A stretch of 64,000 nucleotides of DNA from Phaeoceros laevis. Its lineage: Eukaryota; Anthocerotophyta; Anthocerotopsida; Notothyladales. The position numbers were made by a program, and so were the translations under genes. Each line of letters begins with the position of its first letter. Positions within the stretch are counted from its first letter, which is position 1. Shown here one piece after another: positions 32,067-42,909 of the stretch. The notes below the pieces were generated by a model. It worked only from the letters and a program-made list of their open reading frames with translations. It did no database searches and had not been told where the DNA came from. The stretch is taken from positions 1-64,000 of the forward strand of contig JBNGIQ010009489.1 in the NCBI GenBank assembly GCA_049999765.1, given 5' to 3'.

Positions 32067-32450
32067 CTTCATCCATTTTCCCATTAGAGAACGTGTGATG
32101 AGGCGAGCCCAAATTCGAATGATGGAGGAAACCCTGTCATGGGCAGCAATTTCAGGTGAATTGCAGGTCCTCACTCCCAATGGCTGGCTGGGCATTATTC
32201 ATCTATGCCTGTAGCGTAAACCTTTGCTTTTTTGCACATTACTGCAAGCTTGGATGTGCTATTTGCAATAATGAAAACGCTGCTGTGCAGACGAGGAAGG
32301 AAGGAGACCCAAGACTGTGGTAGATGTGTGGGATTGGTGGCAGTGCCCGCAATTTGGCAAGAAAGTATGGGGCAACAGTGAAGGCAATATGTCGCAGGGT
32401 CTGGGAAGCCAGGTACAGTTACAGACGGCACCTGAGTTTGTTGCCTCGTT
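32067..32450 (+). pseudogene. Gamma-tocopherol methyltransferase pseudogene (copy 2, partial)
   Basis: RRAQIRMMEETLSWA (32098-32145) and EEGRRPKTVVDV (from 32293) match the same exons as copy 1. A deletion of about five bases falls exactly in SAM motif I, after which the frame is lost although LARKYGATVK can still be read in another frame. Intervening intron sequence is also shared with copy 1 (30330-30460), so the two copies arose by genomic duplication and not by retroposition. Confidence 0.7.
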
Positions 32451-32459
32451 ATGCTCTGG

Positions 32460-32779
32460 CAGTGCTATACAAGGAATTCTTACACTCCTCCGGCCTAATT
32501 CCTCCGGCCTGGAGGTTCAGATTCCTCAGAACACTAAAACCTCCAGATTCTTCAGAACAGGAACATTTCCTAGCTACAGTAGCTAGGGTAACAAGTCAAA
32601 GCTGCATTGCTTCGGGATCACAGACGCTGAAATTCCTATAGCTGGCTACTTGTACAACAAGGAAAAGGGGCTTCCTCTAAACTTGTTGCGGGACGTCGGC
32701 AAGAACAATTACAACGAAGCAACTCACCCGCGTTGGCCAACAAGCTTAAGCGCGATGTGAACCCCCTCCCAAGTTGGAC
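32460..32779. other. No gene seen
   Basis: Tail of the tocopherol methyltransferase-like segment, then a short coding-like frame (NKEKGLPLNLLRDVGKNNYN) that I cannot assign. Confidence 0.35.
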
Positions 32780-33480
32780 CTACTACTGGTCATCCAAATG
32801 TTGCACACGTTGAGCTTCCCTGGCCGTCTTGCCAGCAGTACTGCCAGGGTAGCTTCACCGTCGGATTGAAAAGCACCCGAGTTGTCCAGACCCACTCGTC
32901 TTCACTGAAATGTTTCCAGACGTTGAGCTTCCTTGGCCGTGCTGCAGACAAAATGTGGGCAACTACACGTGACCACCAAGAGTGCACGCATGCCTTACCA
33001 AACCGGCCACGTCTTGACGGCAACACTGCCAAGGCAGCCCCAACGCCTGCAGGCTCGAGCTCCCTCCCAAGCTGACCGACTTGTGTTCATCGAAATGTTT
33101 CAGACGCAGAGCTTCAGTGGCCATGTTGCCGCCAGTATGTGCTCGAGTGGCCGAGCACAAGTAACCACGAAGAGTGCACAAATGGTCTTGAAACCACTCT
33201 GGCCTCATATTGCCGGCAACACAACCACGGCAGCTTCACCGTCTGTTTGAAAGCTCCCAGGCTCGCAAGTTGCAATTGACCGCCTTGTGTTCATCGAAAT
33301 GTTCTCCAGAGGCAGAGCTTCAGTGGCCTTGCTGCCGTCAGTACGAGCTCCAGTGGTCGCGAACACATGCCTAACCAAACAGGGCTTGTACTGCCGGCAA
33401 CATGGCCTCTGTAGCTTCAACGGTTTCAGAGCTCCCAAATTGGACCAAGCAACTGGTTCGAGGCTTTGAGCTTCCTTGAT
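32780..33480. repeat. Degenerate tandem repeat, unit about 190-230 bp
   Basis: Three to four diverged units share landmarks such as TTCATCGAAATGTT, GAGCTTCAGTGGCC or GAGCTTCCCTGGCC, and TGCCGGCAACA. A further copy lies at 44520-44720. Not protein-coding as far as I can see. Confidence 0.7.
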
Positions 33481-34400
33481 GAAAGAGAAAAAAGCAAACA
33501 CACCCCTACTGGCCAGAGTACTGGGAGGAGCTTGCCCGCATCTTTGCCCAGCTGGGTAGCCTCAACGCCTGTTTGGCAATTGAAAGCTCCCGAGGGCACG
33601 AAGAGTGTCAGTCACAAAATGCATACCATCACTTTCAAGACGCTATCAGCTTCCCTGGCGAAAGACATGGGCTGACACTGCCTGAGTGGCAGACGCAGCC
33701 GCGCAAGAGTGACTTCGGGGCGCGCATGCCTGACCAGAAAGGCCGGCGCTTGCCCGCATCGTTGCCTGGGTAGCCACAAGGTCTGCTAGCTAGCTCCCAG
33801 GTTCCGACCGCACAAAAGTGTCACACAAAAACTGAGCAAATGAAACAAGCAAACGAATGTCAAGACCGGAGCAGGAGACGCCTACAGCAAGAGAGGCGAG
33901 AGGAGGAGAGGAGCTCAGCGCTTTCCTTCCGGAAGAAGCGGCGGTGGACGAAGCTGGAAAGAGAGAGGAAGAATGGAAGTGAGAGTGAGGAGCGGAGAGC
34001 AGTGACGGTGCCTTTTGTAGCCGCTGTGGAGGACAGAGAGCCGCGGCTCGCAATTATGCCAGGGAAGCTGCCTCCCGCCAGCGCATCATGATCGTAGCTC
34101 TCTCCTCCATCGGCTCTCTAGCTCATCGATCGATCAGCGGGCTCTCAATTAAGTCTGCCTCCCGGCACGGTGTACAGCCTTGGGCAGTGAAGGCAAAGGA
34201 CCGCGCAGGTGTTACCCCCGCCCCGCAATTTACCATAGTTAATAGTTTCCGAAGCCGGAGAGAGAGTGTGTTTCTGTTATCGTTCTTTTATCACTGGCGG
34301 TGCACCCCTCCCGGACTCCCGGATACTTCGTTAGGTTAGCGTTGCTTGTACAAGTTTGGAAGACAAGGAATCGCTCAAGGCTAAACTGGTTGGAATATAA
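33481..34400. other. No gene seen; part of a dispersed repeat
   Basis: A purine-rich frame at 33840-34090 is low complexity and not supported as a gene. The stretch 34230-34340 (GAAGCCGGAGAGAGAGTGTG...) resembles 35648-35765, so it belongs to a dispersed repeat. Confidence 0.4.
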
Positions 34401-36592
34401 CGTGTACTAGCTGTCAATAGTTGTTGTGTATAATTAAATAATACTTTATATTAATTGTACATCTATATAACCATATAACATATTAATTGTATATACCTTT
34501 GTATAACTTTATTAACTTGTATTAATATAACTGCATGTAACTTATGCAACATATACTATATATATACATGTGGATGAGCATCTCACTATCTTGAAATGGT
34601 TGTAGGTAGCTAGGGGTAGCTTGCAAGTACTCATTGCTCACTAGTAGTGACAACTTTATTTGGACGTACCATGCGTGCTAGCTACCCTACGCATCACGTG
34701 AGTGCTTTACATATCCCATTACTACCCGTACTCCACGCTTGACTTCAAATGGCGGTGGACAGCTAATAAGGGTAGCTAGCAAGTACTCGTACTCCACGCT
34801 TGACTTCAAATGGCGGTGGGCAGCTAATAAGGGTAGCTAGCAAGTACTCGGTACTTTCTCAGGAATTATTTTACTGCAGTAAGTTTGTCGGGATGAGTTG
34901 TCCTTCATCGCCTAGCAGCAGGGATGCCGTAATGGTGCAGTGTCTAGGATGTGATGCTCCGTTCCGTTTCCGTTCCGTCACTCATGGCGCTTCATCTTCG
35001 GACGCGCCTACATGTTAGTTACACGGCCGTTACTTTGTAATGCCGTCACGGTTCAGTTGACCCGTTACGGGCGAACCGTTGGCAAGATAGGTATTAACTA
35101 TCATTTTGGGGCATTCATAATGACGCCAACGTAATTGGTTAGAAGTAGACAGAAGGTGGTAGCATAAATCCCGCTTTCGCGTAACAAACTGTAGTCTTTA
35201 GCAAATTCTCAGCTAAGCAGGGCACTGTGGCCTTACAATTGCAGTTGCCATCTCGGTTGTGTTCAAGTTTCCATTTGATGCATTGCCGTTGACCATGCTT
35301 GACAATTGTGCTAGACTCTTGATCTTTTGCCTTCTTGCGACAGGATACATGCAAACCTGCACCGCTAGGCATCTGATTGTGAACGGCTGGTCCATTTGCT
35401 GTTTCCTTTTTCTTCTTTCTTTGCCACTCAGGTTGGTTACTAGGCTAACCTGGAACTTTAGCATGTGGGAGTTGTCGCTTCTAAATGCAGGGGCACATCC
35501 TCTCTTCACCACTGCCGACTTACTACCGCACGACAAGTTAGTTTAACTAGCATATTAGGTTGTACTCTGTAAATCGTTGTACTCTTGTAAATCGAAAATG
35601 CTCCCTCATTCACTAAAAAAAAAATTACTATAATAAGTAAATAATTTCCAAAGCCCGAGAGAGAGTGTGTATTTCTTTATATGTTGATCATGAACACGAC
35701 ACGGCACCCACCGGCGATGCGATGCACCCTTCCATAGGGCTCACTGAGACTAGGTTAGCATTGTTAGAGGCAGTTATTTTGATAGAGCAAAGTGGAGTTC
35801 TTATGATCTAGTGATAGACACGCCCGGAATGGAGGTCTACTAACCCTTGATAGCCTTTAGAGGTAGTTGTTTTGATAGAGTAAAGTGGAGGTCTTATGAT
35901 CTAGTGATAGACACACTGGAATGGAGGTCTACCAACCCTTGATAGCCGGGCTGCAAGGCTACAGCACACCAAGATAGCTTATTTTTCCCCTGTATTTCAA
36001 GAACTTTGTCGGGCCAAAAAGGGTTATTTAAGTGAGCCAACCTCCCGGCCCATCTAATATCATGTCCTCGAAGACAATGGAAAAGATCTTACACATTATA
36101 AGATATTGATAGTTATCTTGAGAATATTGACCAATTGAACGACCTCAAGAGAGAGTGGATGCTAGTGACACACTAAGCTTAGTAATTAACATCTTAAGAT
36201 GTAGAGTAAGTTGGTAGTGAGAGAGAGAGCTACTCACGTACTAATACGTCAAGCTAAGCTCAATTAGCTAAAAAATAGTACTTAAGATGCACACGTACTA
36301 AGTTGGTACTTAAGTTGGGAAGTTGGGAGTGAGAGAGAAAACAACTCACACACAAACCTTAGGTAATTAAGAATGTTAAGATACAGAGTAAGTTAATAGC
36401 TATCCCTTGTGCTAGCCCTCCTACCTAAGGTTTGCGTACATGAACTCGTTTACTCAACTCAATGGAGCTGATGACCTAAGTCCCAATTATAGCCCACAAT
36501 CTACACAGGCCCGATAGCCACGTACTTGACTAAGCCTAAGCCATAGCTTGGGAGTAATATTGCTTTGTTGCATACATTGAGAGCAGCCTAAG
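34401..36592. repeat. AT-rich repeat region
   Basis: Contains a 62-bp direct duplication (GGGTAGCTAGCAAGTACTCG..., about 34734-34853), AT-rich runs and TATATATA (34557-34566). A segment at 34590-34740 is similar to 39275-39380 in the same orientation. No gene is seen. A copia or MITE origin is possible but not demonstrated. Confidence 0.5.
35764..35947. repeat. Tandem duplication, unit about 93 bp
   Basis: Two copies beginning TTAGAGG(C/T)AGTT(A/G)TTTTGATAGAG and ending CCCTTGATAGCC, with about 90 percent identity by eye. Confidence 0.85.
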
Positions 36593-37025
36593 CTAGGACT
36601 GTAGACTCCTCTTGTATGCAACCTCATAACCGTGGTTAAGAAGACTAATTACAGGATACAACCCGATGATACCATGCTCCTCTTCAACCTGGAAAGCATT
36701 ATATTGGATGACTCTTTTGAGTGCTGCATTTGACATGGAATTTGCTGGTGCACCAGTACTTTGCTGGACATCAACCTCATGATCAACCACTGAAGTCAAA
36801 AAGAAATGCAGATCTAGATCCAGACTTATGGTTGGCGAGGCATTTGTACCTCCGCATTGCCTCGACCAGTCCACAGTCATCTCTCCATTTCAAAGTTTCT
36901 TCAACTTGGCCAATGGCGTAAGGAGCACTTGGTATGTAGACTTCAATGCCATGCACTTGGTGAGGGCTTGGAATTAGCAAAGGCATGAGCAAGGAGCTCT
37001 TCCTTATTGCAACTTGTGGAGGCAA
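36593..37025 (-). pseudogene. SMYD-type SET-domain fragment
   Basis: The minus-strand reading ALKRVIQYNAFQVEEEHGII followed by GLYPVISLLNH matches the SET core of SMYD-type proteins (usual pattern ...GLYP.ISLLNHSC.PN). The conserved SC.PN that should follow is replaced by GYEVAYKR and the frame closes. An upstream frame (VHGIEVYIPSAPYAIG...) overlaps in another phase. It is a fragment with no complete catalytic site. Confidence 0.5.
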
Positions 37026-37866
37026 ACTTTAGATGCAGGCCTAGAGCTAGCTGCAGACCTTGCATGGCATGCCACAAACTGTAGTCCTTGCTGGCAAAAT
37101 AGACAACTGCAGGCCTAGAGGAAACTTGAAAAGCATGGATAGGTTTAGGTTGGAGCGTAGAAATTTCAGGGGGGAACAGCTACAGATCTATGGAATAAAT
37201 CCGGGTGATGTAATGTGATGATCATTTGAGGAGGTTAGACGGCCCCATTGAGGGTCCCCCCTTGCCCTGAATAGGGCACCTGCAACGGACGGGTACAGTA
37301 GCATTTATTATCATAATTAAGTGCCGCCGATCACCCACGGTGTTCGGGTGCCATGGTGAACTAGAGAGCCCACTAAAGTGCTCTAAAGTAAGCACTACAG
37401 ATTACTGTAGTTGGCTTGCCACTTGATTTAGATAATATTTAAAAAAATTTCCTTATCTTATTAAATGGTGGGCACCTTTATGCTAATTACAATACCTGAC
37501 ATCCGTACAAATATCATTAACCTCAAGCGCTAGTGAACTTGTTGCTTCATTTTTATCAATTGTTCTTGCCGTAGTGAGAATTCCACAATTGGCTTACACC
37601 AGAATTGTCATTTTGGGCAATCAAATCTAAACCATTTTGGGATCAACCCTCAACCTAAAACCCATGAAACTTTGTCTAAAAAGAAAGTCGGTTGTCCTTC
37701 TGCACTTTGTCTAAAAAGAAAGCCGGTTGCCCTTCTGCACTAATGTTCATTGGTGTTAGGCACTTGTCCGTATGGCCGTAGGAACATCATTAACTCAAGG
37801 CTTGTGTGTTGCTTCTTTTTTATTGTTTTTGCTATTCTCAGTTAGACCCACCCTCCTAAACTTGGA
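37026..37866. other. No gene seen
   Basis: AT-rich non-coding sequence. A 35-bp direct repeat (CTTTGTCTAAAAAGAAAG(T/C)CGGTTG) occurs at about 37671-37735. Confidence 0.45.
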
Positions 37867-38132
37867 AGAACATTAGCTTGGATGTTAGCTCTCCGTAGTG
37901 TACTGCAAGAAGAACATTAGCTTGAACATTAGCTCTCCATAGTGTACGGCAAGAAGAACGTTAGCTCTCGTACTACAAGAAGAACGTTAGCTCTGGTATT
38001 GCAAGAAGAACGTTAGCTCTCGTATTGCAAGAAGAACGTTAGCTCTCGTACTGCAAGAAGAACGTTAGCTCTCCTCATTAGCTCTCGTACCGCAAGAAGA
38101 ACGTTAGCTTTCATACTCAAGAAGAACGTTAG
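37867..38132. repeat. Minisatellite, unit about 28 bp
   Basis: About nine copies of AAGAAGAACGTTAGCTCTCG plus a TACTGC-like end. A second small cluster lies at 38578-38660. Confidence 0.9.
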
Positions 38133-39180
38133 GGCTCATGTTTAACGAATCAGCGGCAAGCAAGCATGCGATTGCGGTGACACCACATTTTTGAAGAGAG
38201 ACACACACAAATGCTTGCGGCCATAGCCACAGTTTTGTCAAGACCGGGCAAGTCAAGACTCTCAAACTTGTCAGCCGAAGCAAGCTGAGCTAGAAGAACA
38301 CTAAGAAGCTTGCGGCGAGAGCCACAATTTTGTCAAGAGCGGGGCAAGTCAAGACTCTCAAACTTGTCAGCCAAAGCAAATTGAAGCTAGAAGAACACCA
38401 AGAAGAACAGAGGCCCAAGCGCATATGCCTAGAGCAACAGACCTTAGATAATGTACTACACAACCATGAGAGCTCTATATTTCAAGAACTTTTCATGTTG
38501 TCTCTACAGATGTACGGACAGACATGTTCCGTATGTCCGTACAAAATTCATCAACCTTAAAAATAAACATATCTTACCGTAAGAAGAACGTTAGCTAGAA
38601 GAACATTTGCTCTCATACCGCAAGAAGAACGTTTAGCTTTCGTACTCAAGAAGAACGTTAGCATATTTAACAAATCAGCGGCAAGCAACCATGCGATTGC
38701 GGTGACACCACATTTTTGAAGAGACACACACAGGCTCATGCGATTGCGATGACACCACATTTTTAAAGAGACACACACACAGGCTTGCGGCCATAGCCGC
38801 AGTTTTGTCAAGACCGGGGCATGTCAAGACTCTCAAACTTGTTAGCCAAAGCAAGCTGAAGTTAGAAGAACACCAAGAAGAACAAGACTCTCTAAGTTGT
38901 CAAGAACACCAAGAAGAACAAGACTCTCTAAGTTGTCAGCCAAAGCAAGCTGAAGCTAGAAGAACACCAAGAAGAACGGAGGCCCAAGCGTAGACGCCTA
39001 CATCAAGAGACCTTAGATAATGTACTTACAACTACACAACCATGAGCTATATTTCAAATTTTATGTTGTCTGTACGGACGTACGGAACATGTGTCAAAAA
39101 ACATGTGTGTCCGTACGTCCGTACAAAATTCATCAACCTTGAAAATAAACATATCTTAGATAAGGTACTTCTATACAACC
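38133..39180. repeat. Tandem duplication, unit about 510 bp, carrying the minisatellite
   Basis: Blocks 38095-38575 and 38625-39165 share AATCAGCGGCAAGCAA, TGCGATTGCGGTGACACC, AAGACTCTCAAACTTGT and CAAAATTCATCAACCTT in the same order. Smaller internal duplications occur in the second block. This is a satellite-like, non-coding structure. Confidence 0.8.
39071..39125. repeat. Perfect 16-bp inverted repeat (hairpin)
   Basis: TGTACGGACGTACGGA (39071-39086) is the exact reverse complement of 39110-39125. The 23-base loop itself contains ACATGTGT twice. The other satellite copy (38508-38543) keeps only 10-bp arms. Confidence 0.9.
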
Positions 39181-39429
39181 ATGAGCTATACTTCATGTGA
39201 AACCTTTCGTGTTGAAGATAGAATACCTCAAAGGTCATTCTTGAAAGGAGCATTGCCGCAACTCGTTATCTTTGAATGGCTGTGGGTAGCTAGCAAGTAC
39301 TCATTGCCCGCGTTGAGTGACTGCTTTATTTGGAGGTATTGTTGGTGCGTGTCCCATTGTTACTACATATTTCACGCGTGACTGAATTGCCGAAATGGAT
39401 CTGTAGACTGAAGAAGTTTGGTTAGCCAA

Positions 39430-39660
39430 TCGAAGTAAACAATAATCCTCACCTCAGGCCTAAGATAAGACACTACGAGAATGAGAGTGCTTTGGAACGC
39501 TTACTAGNNNNNNNNNNTAAGATAAGACACTACGAGAATGAGAGTGCTTTGGAACGCTTACTAGGTCGACCAAACAATCGAAGTAAACAATAATCCTCAC
39601 CTCACGCCTAAGATAAGACACTACAAGAATGAGAGTGCTTTGGAACGCTTACTGGGTCAT
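39430..39660. repeat. Tandem repeat of about 100 bp interrupted by a 10-N gap
   Basis: TAAGATAAGACACTACGAGA to TTACTAG occurs directly before and directly after the gap at 39508-39517, and a third time at 39608-39655. The gap probably marks unresolved repeat length. Confidence 0.85.
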
Positions 39661-40509
39661 GCCAGTGCCAAGGCTGGCCAGCCCGTTCACGCATTTGTGA
39701 ATAAGCATTCCTAAAACCGTTCCAACCACAGCATTACATAGCCCCTTTTAGCCCCTTTTGGAACGGTACGCCCCTTTGTGAGAGAGTGTGAATGGTCGCT
39801 CCTAAAACCGTTCAATGGGAGCGTTACATAACCCATTTTGGAACGATATGCCCTTTGGTGAGAGTATATGCATGCTTATATTCTCTCACACGTTAAGCAA
39901 TAAACACAAACACACGCGTACTATACTACTATATTAGTGATGTGCTTGCCACACAACATGTATTCTAGTGGCCTTGCTTTGTGCGGTTTATCCATGCACT
40001 ATCACCGGATGACAAAGAGGGGTTCGAAGTTCAAATAACTATCCTACCTAGGTTGGACTTGTGGCCATTGCGACTAGAGCTATTAATTGAACCTTAAGAT
40101 GCAGACTACTTAAGTTTGCTAGAAGTTTTTTGGACCTTAAGATGCTAACTACTTAAGTCTTTTAGTGTAGTGAGTACCCACTTTATACGCCTACTCCCTT
40201 AAAAAAAGGGAAGTTTACAACATTGAAAGTGGTGGGCACTCGGGCCCATTTAGTTTGGAGGGGGGTCCACCTTACTAACTGGCGTGCTATCATTGAGCCA
40301 GTGACTATGCAGACTACTTGAGTTTGTTATAAGTTCTATGGCAAACTGTATCATAATGCTCACAAAGTAACAATAATCGCAAATAAAAGCTTTTGCTTTA
40401 CATGTATCTCAAACAACAAAAAAGCTCCATAGAAGTCAGACCTGAGATGATAGCTTACAGGTTTAGGTTTAGGTTTGGGTTTGATTTGGTTTGGTGACTT
40501 GGTGACACA
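39661..40509. other. No gene seen
   Basis: AT-rich sequence with a small duplication (CCTAAAACCGTTC..., 39710-39850). Confidence 0.45.
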
Positions 40510-41010
40510 CCTTTGTGAGACAAGCATCCCATGGTTAGACTGGCCAAGTAGTGTAAAAGGAATCATTTTCATTTACATCGGTAACGACCTGAAAAACAAT
40601 GCAGGAAGGCCCTGGGTCCACGGGGGTGGGGTGGTAGCTACTTAGGTTAAAACGTAGTTCCAAGCTTACCGGTGAGTGAGTTGTTGCTCCAAGCATTTGC
40701 ATACGTATCGCATCTGTAGACAGGAGATCTGGGACATGACAACAGCGAGTATGTTCAACTTCATAATGTTTCCCGACCTGAGATAAGATTTCACCAAATG
40801 GGCTCCGTCAAAAGCAACATCAATGTCCATCTGTGTTGAAGGCAAACTGAAACTCGGAAAACAACCACAGAAAGTAAGCTCGAGATCTATCTGCACTGCT
40901 ACGACCTAAATGCATGCTAGCTACTTTTTAGGGACCATGCTACCCTGCAGAAGTTATTCCTGCAACACATGTTAAAGTTGAACATTGTAGGCACCACCAG
41001 GCGTCCACCA
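40510..41010. repeat. Segmental repeat, copy 2 (partner 29.5-30.1 kb)
   Basis: Similar to 29545-30080 throughout and directly abutting the 3' end of gene R9. Confidence 0.8.
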
Positions 41011-42376
41011 TCAACCTATAGAGTTGATTGTCGTTTTGATTTTCGCCCTGCAGATAGGGCAAGTTCTTGCGGTCCTCCGGTGCTCTAGGATGCAAGCACT
41101 GCAGAACTGGCCATGTCGGCAGGGCAACAGCACAACATTCCGGGGCCTGCTCATACAAATCTGGCAAGCTAACTCGGTGTCAATCTGGAGCTGGAGTGAA
41201 GCTCCCGCAGCTTGTTCTGCCTCCAGGGCCACCTCGAGGCATTCAATTTTTTCTTTCAGATTGATCCTCTCTGCCTCAAGTTCCTCCTTCTCAGCAGTCA
41301 ACTCGGTGTCAATATTCTGGAGCTGGAGTGAAGCTCCAGCAGCTTGTTCTGCCTGCAGGGCAACCTCGAGGCATGCAACTTTTTCTTTCAGACTGATTCT
41401 CTCTGCCTCAAGTTCCTCCTTCTCAGCAGTGATTGCTTTCACCTCTTCATGTCGGGCCCACTTGAATTGCTCCCTCTCGTGCCCTGCCACCTCCTCCCTG
41501 GCCTTAAGCTTCCTCTTCCTGCAATTGGCTTCATAAAAGCTTCGCAACCGCTCTTCCTCCAAGTCAAGCCAGACGTCCTTACCCTCTGAAGTGAGAACGA
41601 ATGCGTCAGCCAGCATTTGTAGAATTTCAGCACCTTCTAACAGATCTTCGCAGATCCTTCGGCGTTCAAATCTAGAGACATGCCATCGGCCCAGGTCGCC
41701 GTGGCAGTCCCAGGCAGATTGCCAACGCTTCATCTCTACAAGCAGCGCGAAGGACATAGGCCTAAGCGTCCATGATGCTTATGGCGAGTCCAGATCCGTC
41801 GTATTTCCTGCCAATACTGTCCAGAACTGCGCCTTACGGCACTTCTCGACAAGACCCAACTCGTTGTCCCTGTCGATCAGTAGATGCATCCTCGGTTCCA
41901 CAAATTCCGAACAATTAGTCCAACCGCCCAGATTCTGCTGAGACTTTTCCAGTGTCTCTGTAACCACGGCAGCATTGGCGTGGTCAAGTATGGCGACGAT
42001 GAAGTCTTTCACCCCGGCATAGGTCCGCAACGGATGCCCTTGTAGGGGAATTGAGAATGCAGCTCCCAGCTCTTCCAACCAAACAAAAGTTGCTTTGTAA
42101 CTGAAATCCAGCTCACTACCACAGGCAAACAAGGATTTCTGAGTGGTCATATTTCTCGCCCTTTCTTCAAACGCGGTAAGGATCCGGCTCCTCCTCTGGT
42201 ACGCACTCGCTTCTGCGCTTTGCAGAAAAGTGGACCAAGTCAGAGTCACAAGCTTTGCTTGTGGGACTGGAATTCGAAGCTGTCACACAACAAAAAACAA
42301 GAGGCTCACCATCCTTCTTTCTCTGCAGATTCAACCTGGCCACATCTGCAATCGTGCGCGCTACCTCTTCTGCCAT
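41011..42376 (-). pseudogene. R9: R-family RING gene with one in-frame stop (A type)
   Basis: Exon 1 is 42376-42310 (MAEEVARTIADVARLNLQRK, 22 codons plus one base), and exon 2 starts at 42212. Exon 2 encodes ILTAFEER, the helical domain (ATFVWLEELGAAFSIPLQG; DFIVAILDHANAAVVTETL) and FWTVLAGNTTDLDSP, and then TAA at 41781-41779. The same frame continues without a shift: WQSAWDCHGD...RRRICEDLLEGA, WLDLEEERL, CRKRKLKARE, and a coiled coil with a duplicated 40-residue block (ITAEKEELEAER...). The RING (CQIC...CRHGQFC..C...CPIC) has all eight ligands and ends TTINSIG. Everything except the stop is intact, and a 56-bp GT..AG candidate around the stop would not restore the frame. It is a very recent pseudogene, or the stop is an error or a read-through site. 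Confidence 0.7.
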
Positions 42377-42414
42377 CTCTGGATGTGCGAAACTTCAGCA
42401 AGAAATTGGCAGCA

Positions 42415-42550
42415 AGAGCATATGACGGCGAAGGAGAAGAATGCTTCATTGGAGTACGTGGTAGTGGAGCTACTAAAATGGAACACTGTGGGTAAGTCTA
42501 AATCCATAACCCGCTTCATCCATTTTCCCATTCGAGAACGTGTGAATCCC
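42415..42550. repeat. Segment shared with 30.13-30.25 and 32.07-32.10 kb
   Basis: The stretch ending in GCTTCATCCATTTTCCCATT (42515-42534) also occurs upstream of the tocopherol methyltransferase relic at 32067. The part before it resembles 30130-30245. Confidence 0.65.
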
Positions 42551-42909
42551 TAAACCCTGGCAAGTTTGTAAGCACAAGGGAAGTGGTGTGGCTTGGTGAT
42601 GTGATCGTTTTCTCTGCTGAGAGAACATTTAATTTGTATGTTGGTGCTGACAAGATGTTCCTTCGTGCTCAACAACAGTTTGTGAACGAGTTGGCTCGAG
42701 TCCCCTCACCTGTTAGAAATGTCAGGTTTAGTGGATTGTTGGACTCTTGTCATTCTTGGTTGGGTGACTACTTCGGGACTTGCCCTTTTAGCATCAAACT
42801 GGTTTTCAACTGCCTTTTTCGGCTCCCTTCTTTGAGGCAGTGCACCCTTTTTTTTGCCTACTGTCGTCCGGCATAGGCAGTACTACCACAGTAGCAGCAA
42901 TAAGCAGTG
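42551..42909. other. No gene seen
   Basis: Non-coding interval before the 3' end of the MpaB-like gene. It contains a GCAGTGCTAC-rich stretch (42880-42930). Confidence 0.45.

Noticed and set aside
33840-34091. Basic open frame rich in Arg and Glu
   Set aside because: Purine-rich low-complexity DNA; the opposite strand gives an equally long frame.
37867-38132. CRISPR-like array of spaced repeats
   Set aside because: Units abut with no unique spacers, the genome is clearly a plant, and there are no cas genes; it is a minisatellite.
40015-40035. tRNA T-arm-like GGGTTCGAAGTTC
   Set aside because: No matching acceptor stem, D-arm or anticodon arm around it.
40666-40896. Minus-strand frame with QMDIDVAFDGAHLVKS
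   Set aside because: Lies in a segmental repeat whose other copy does not keep the frame.
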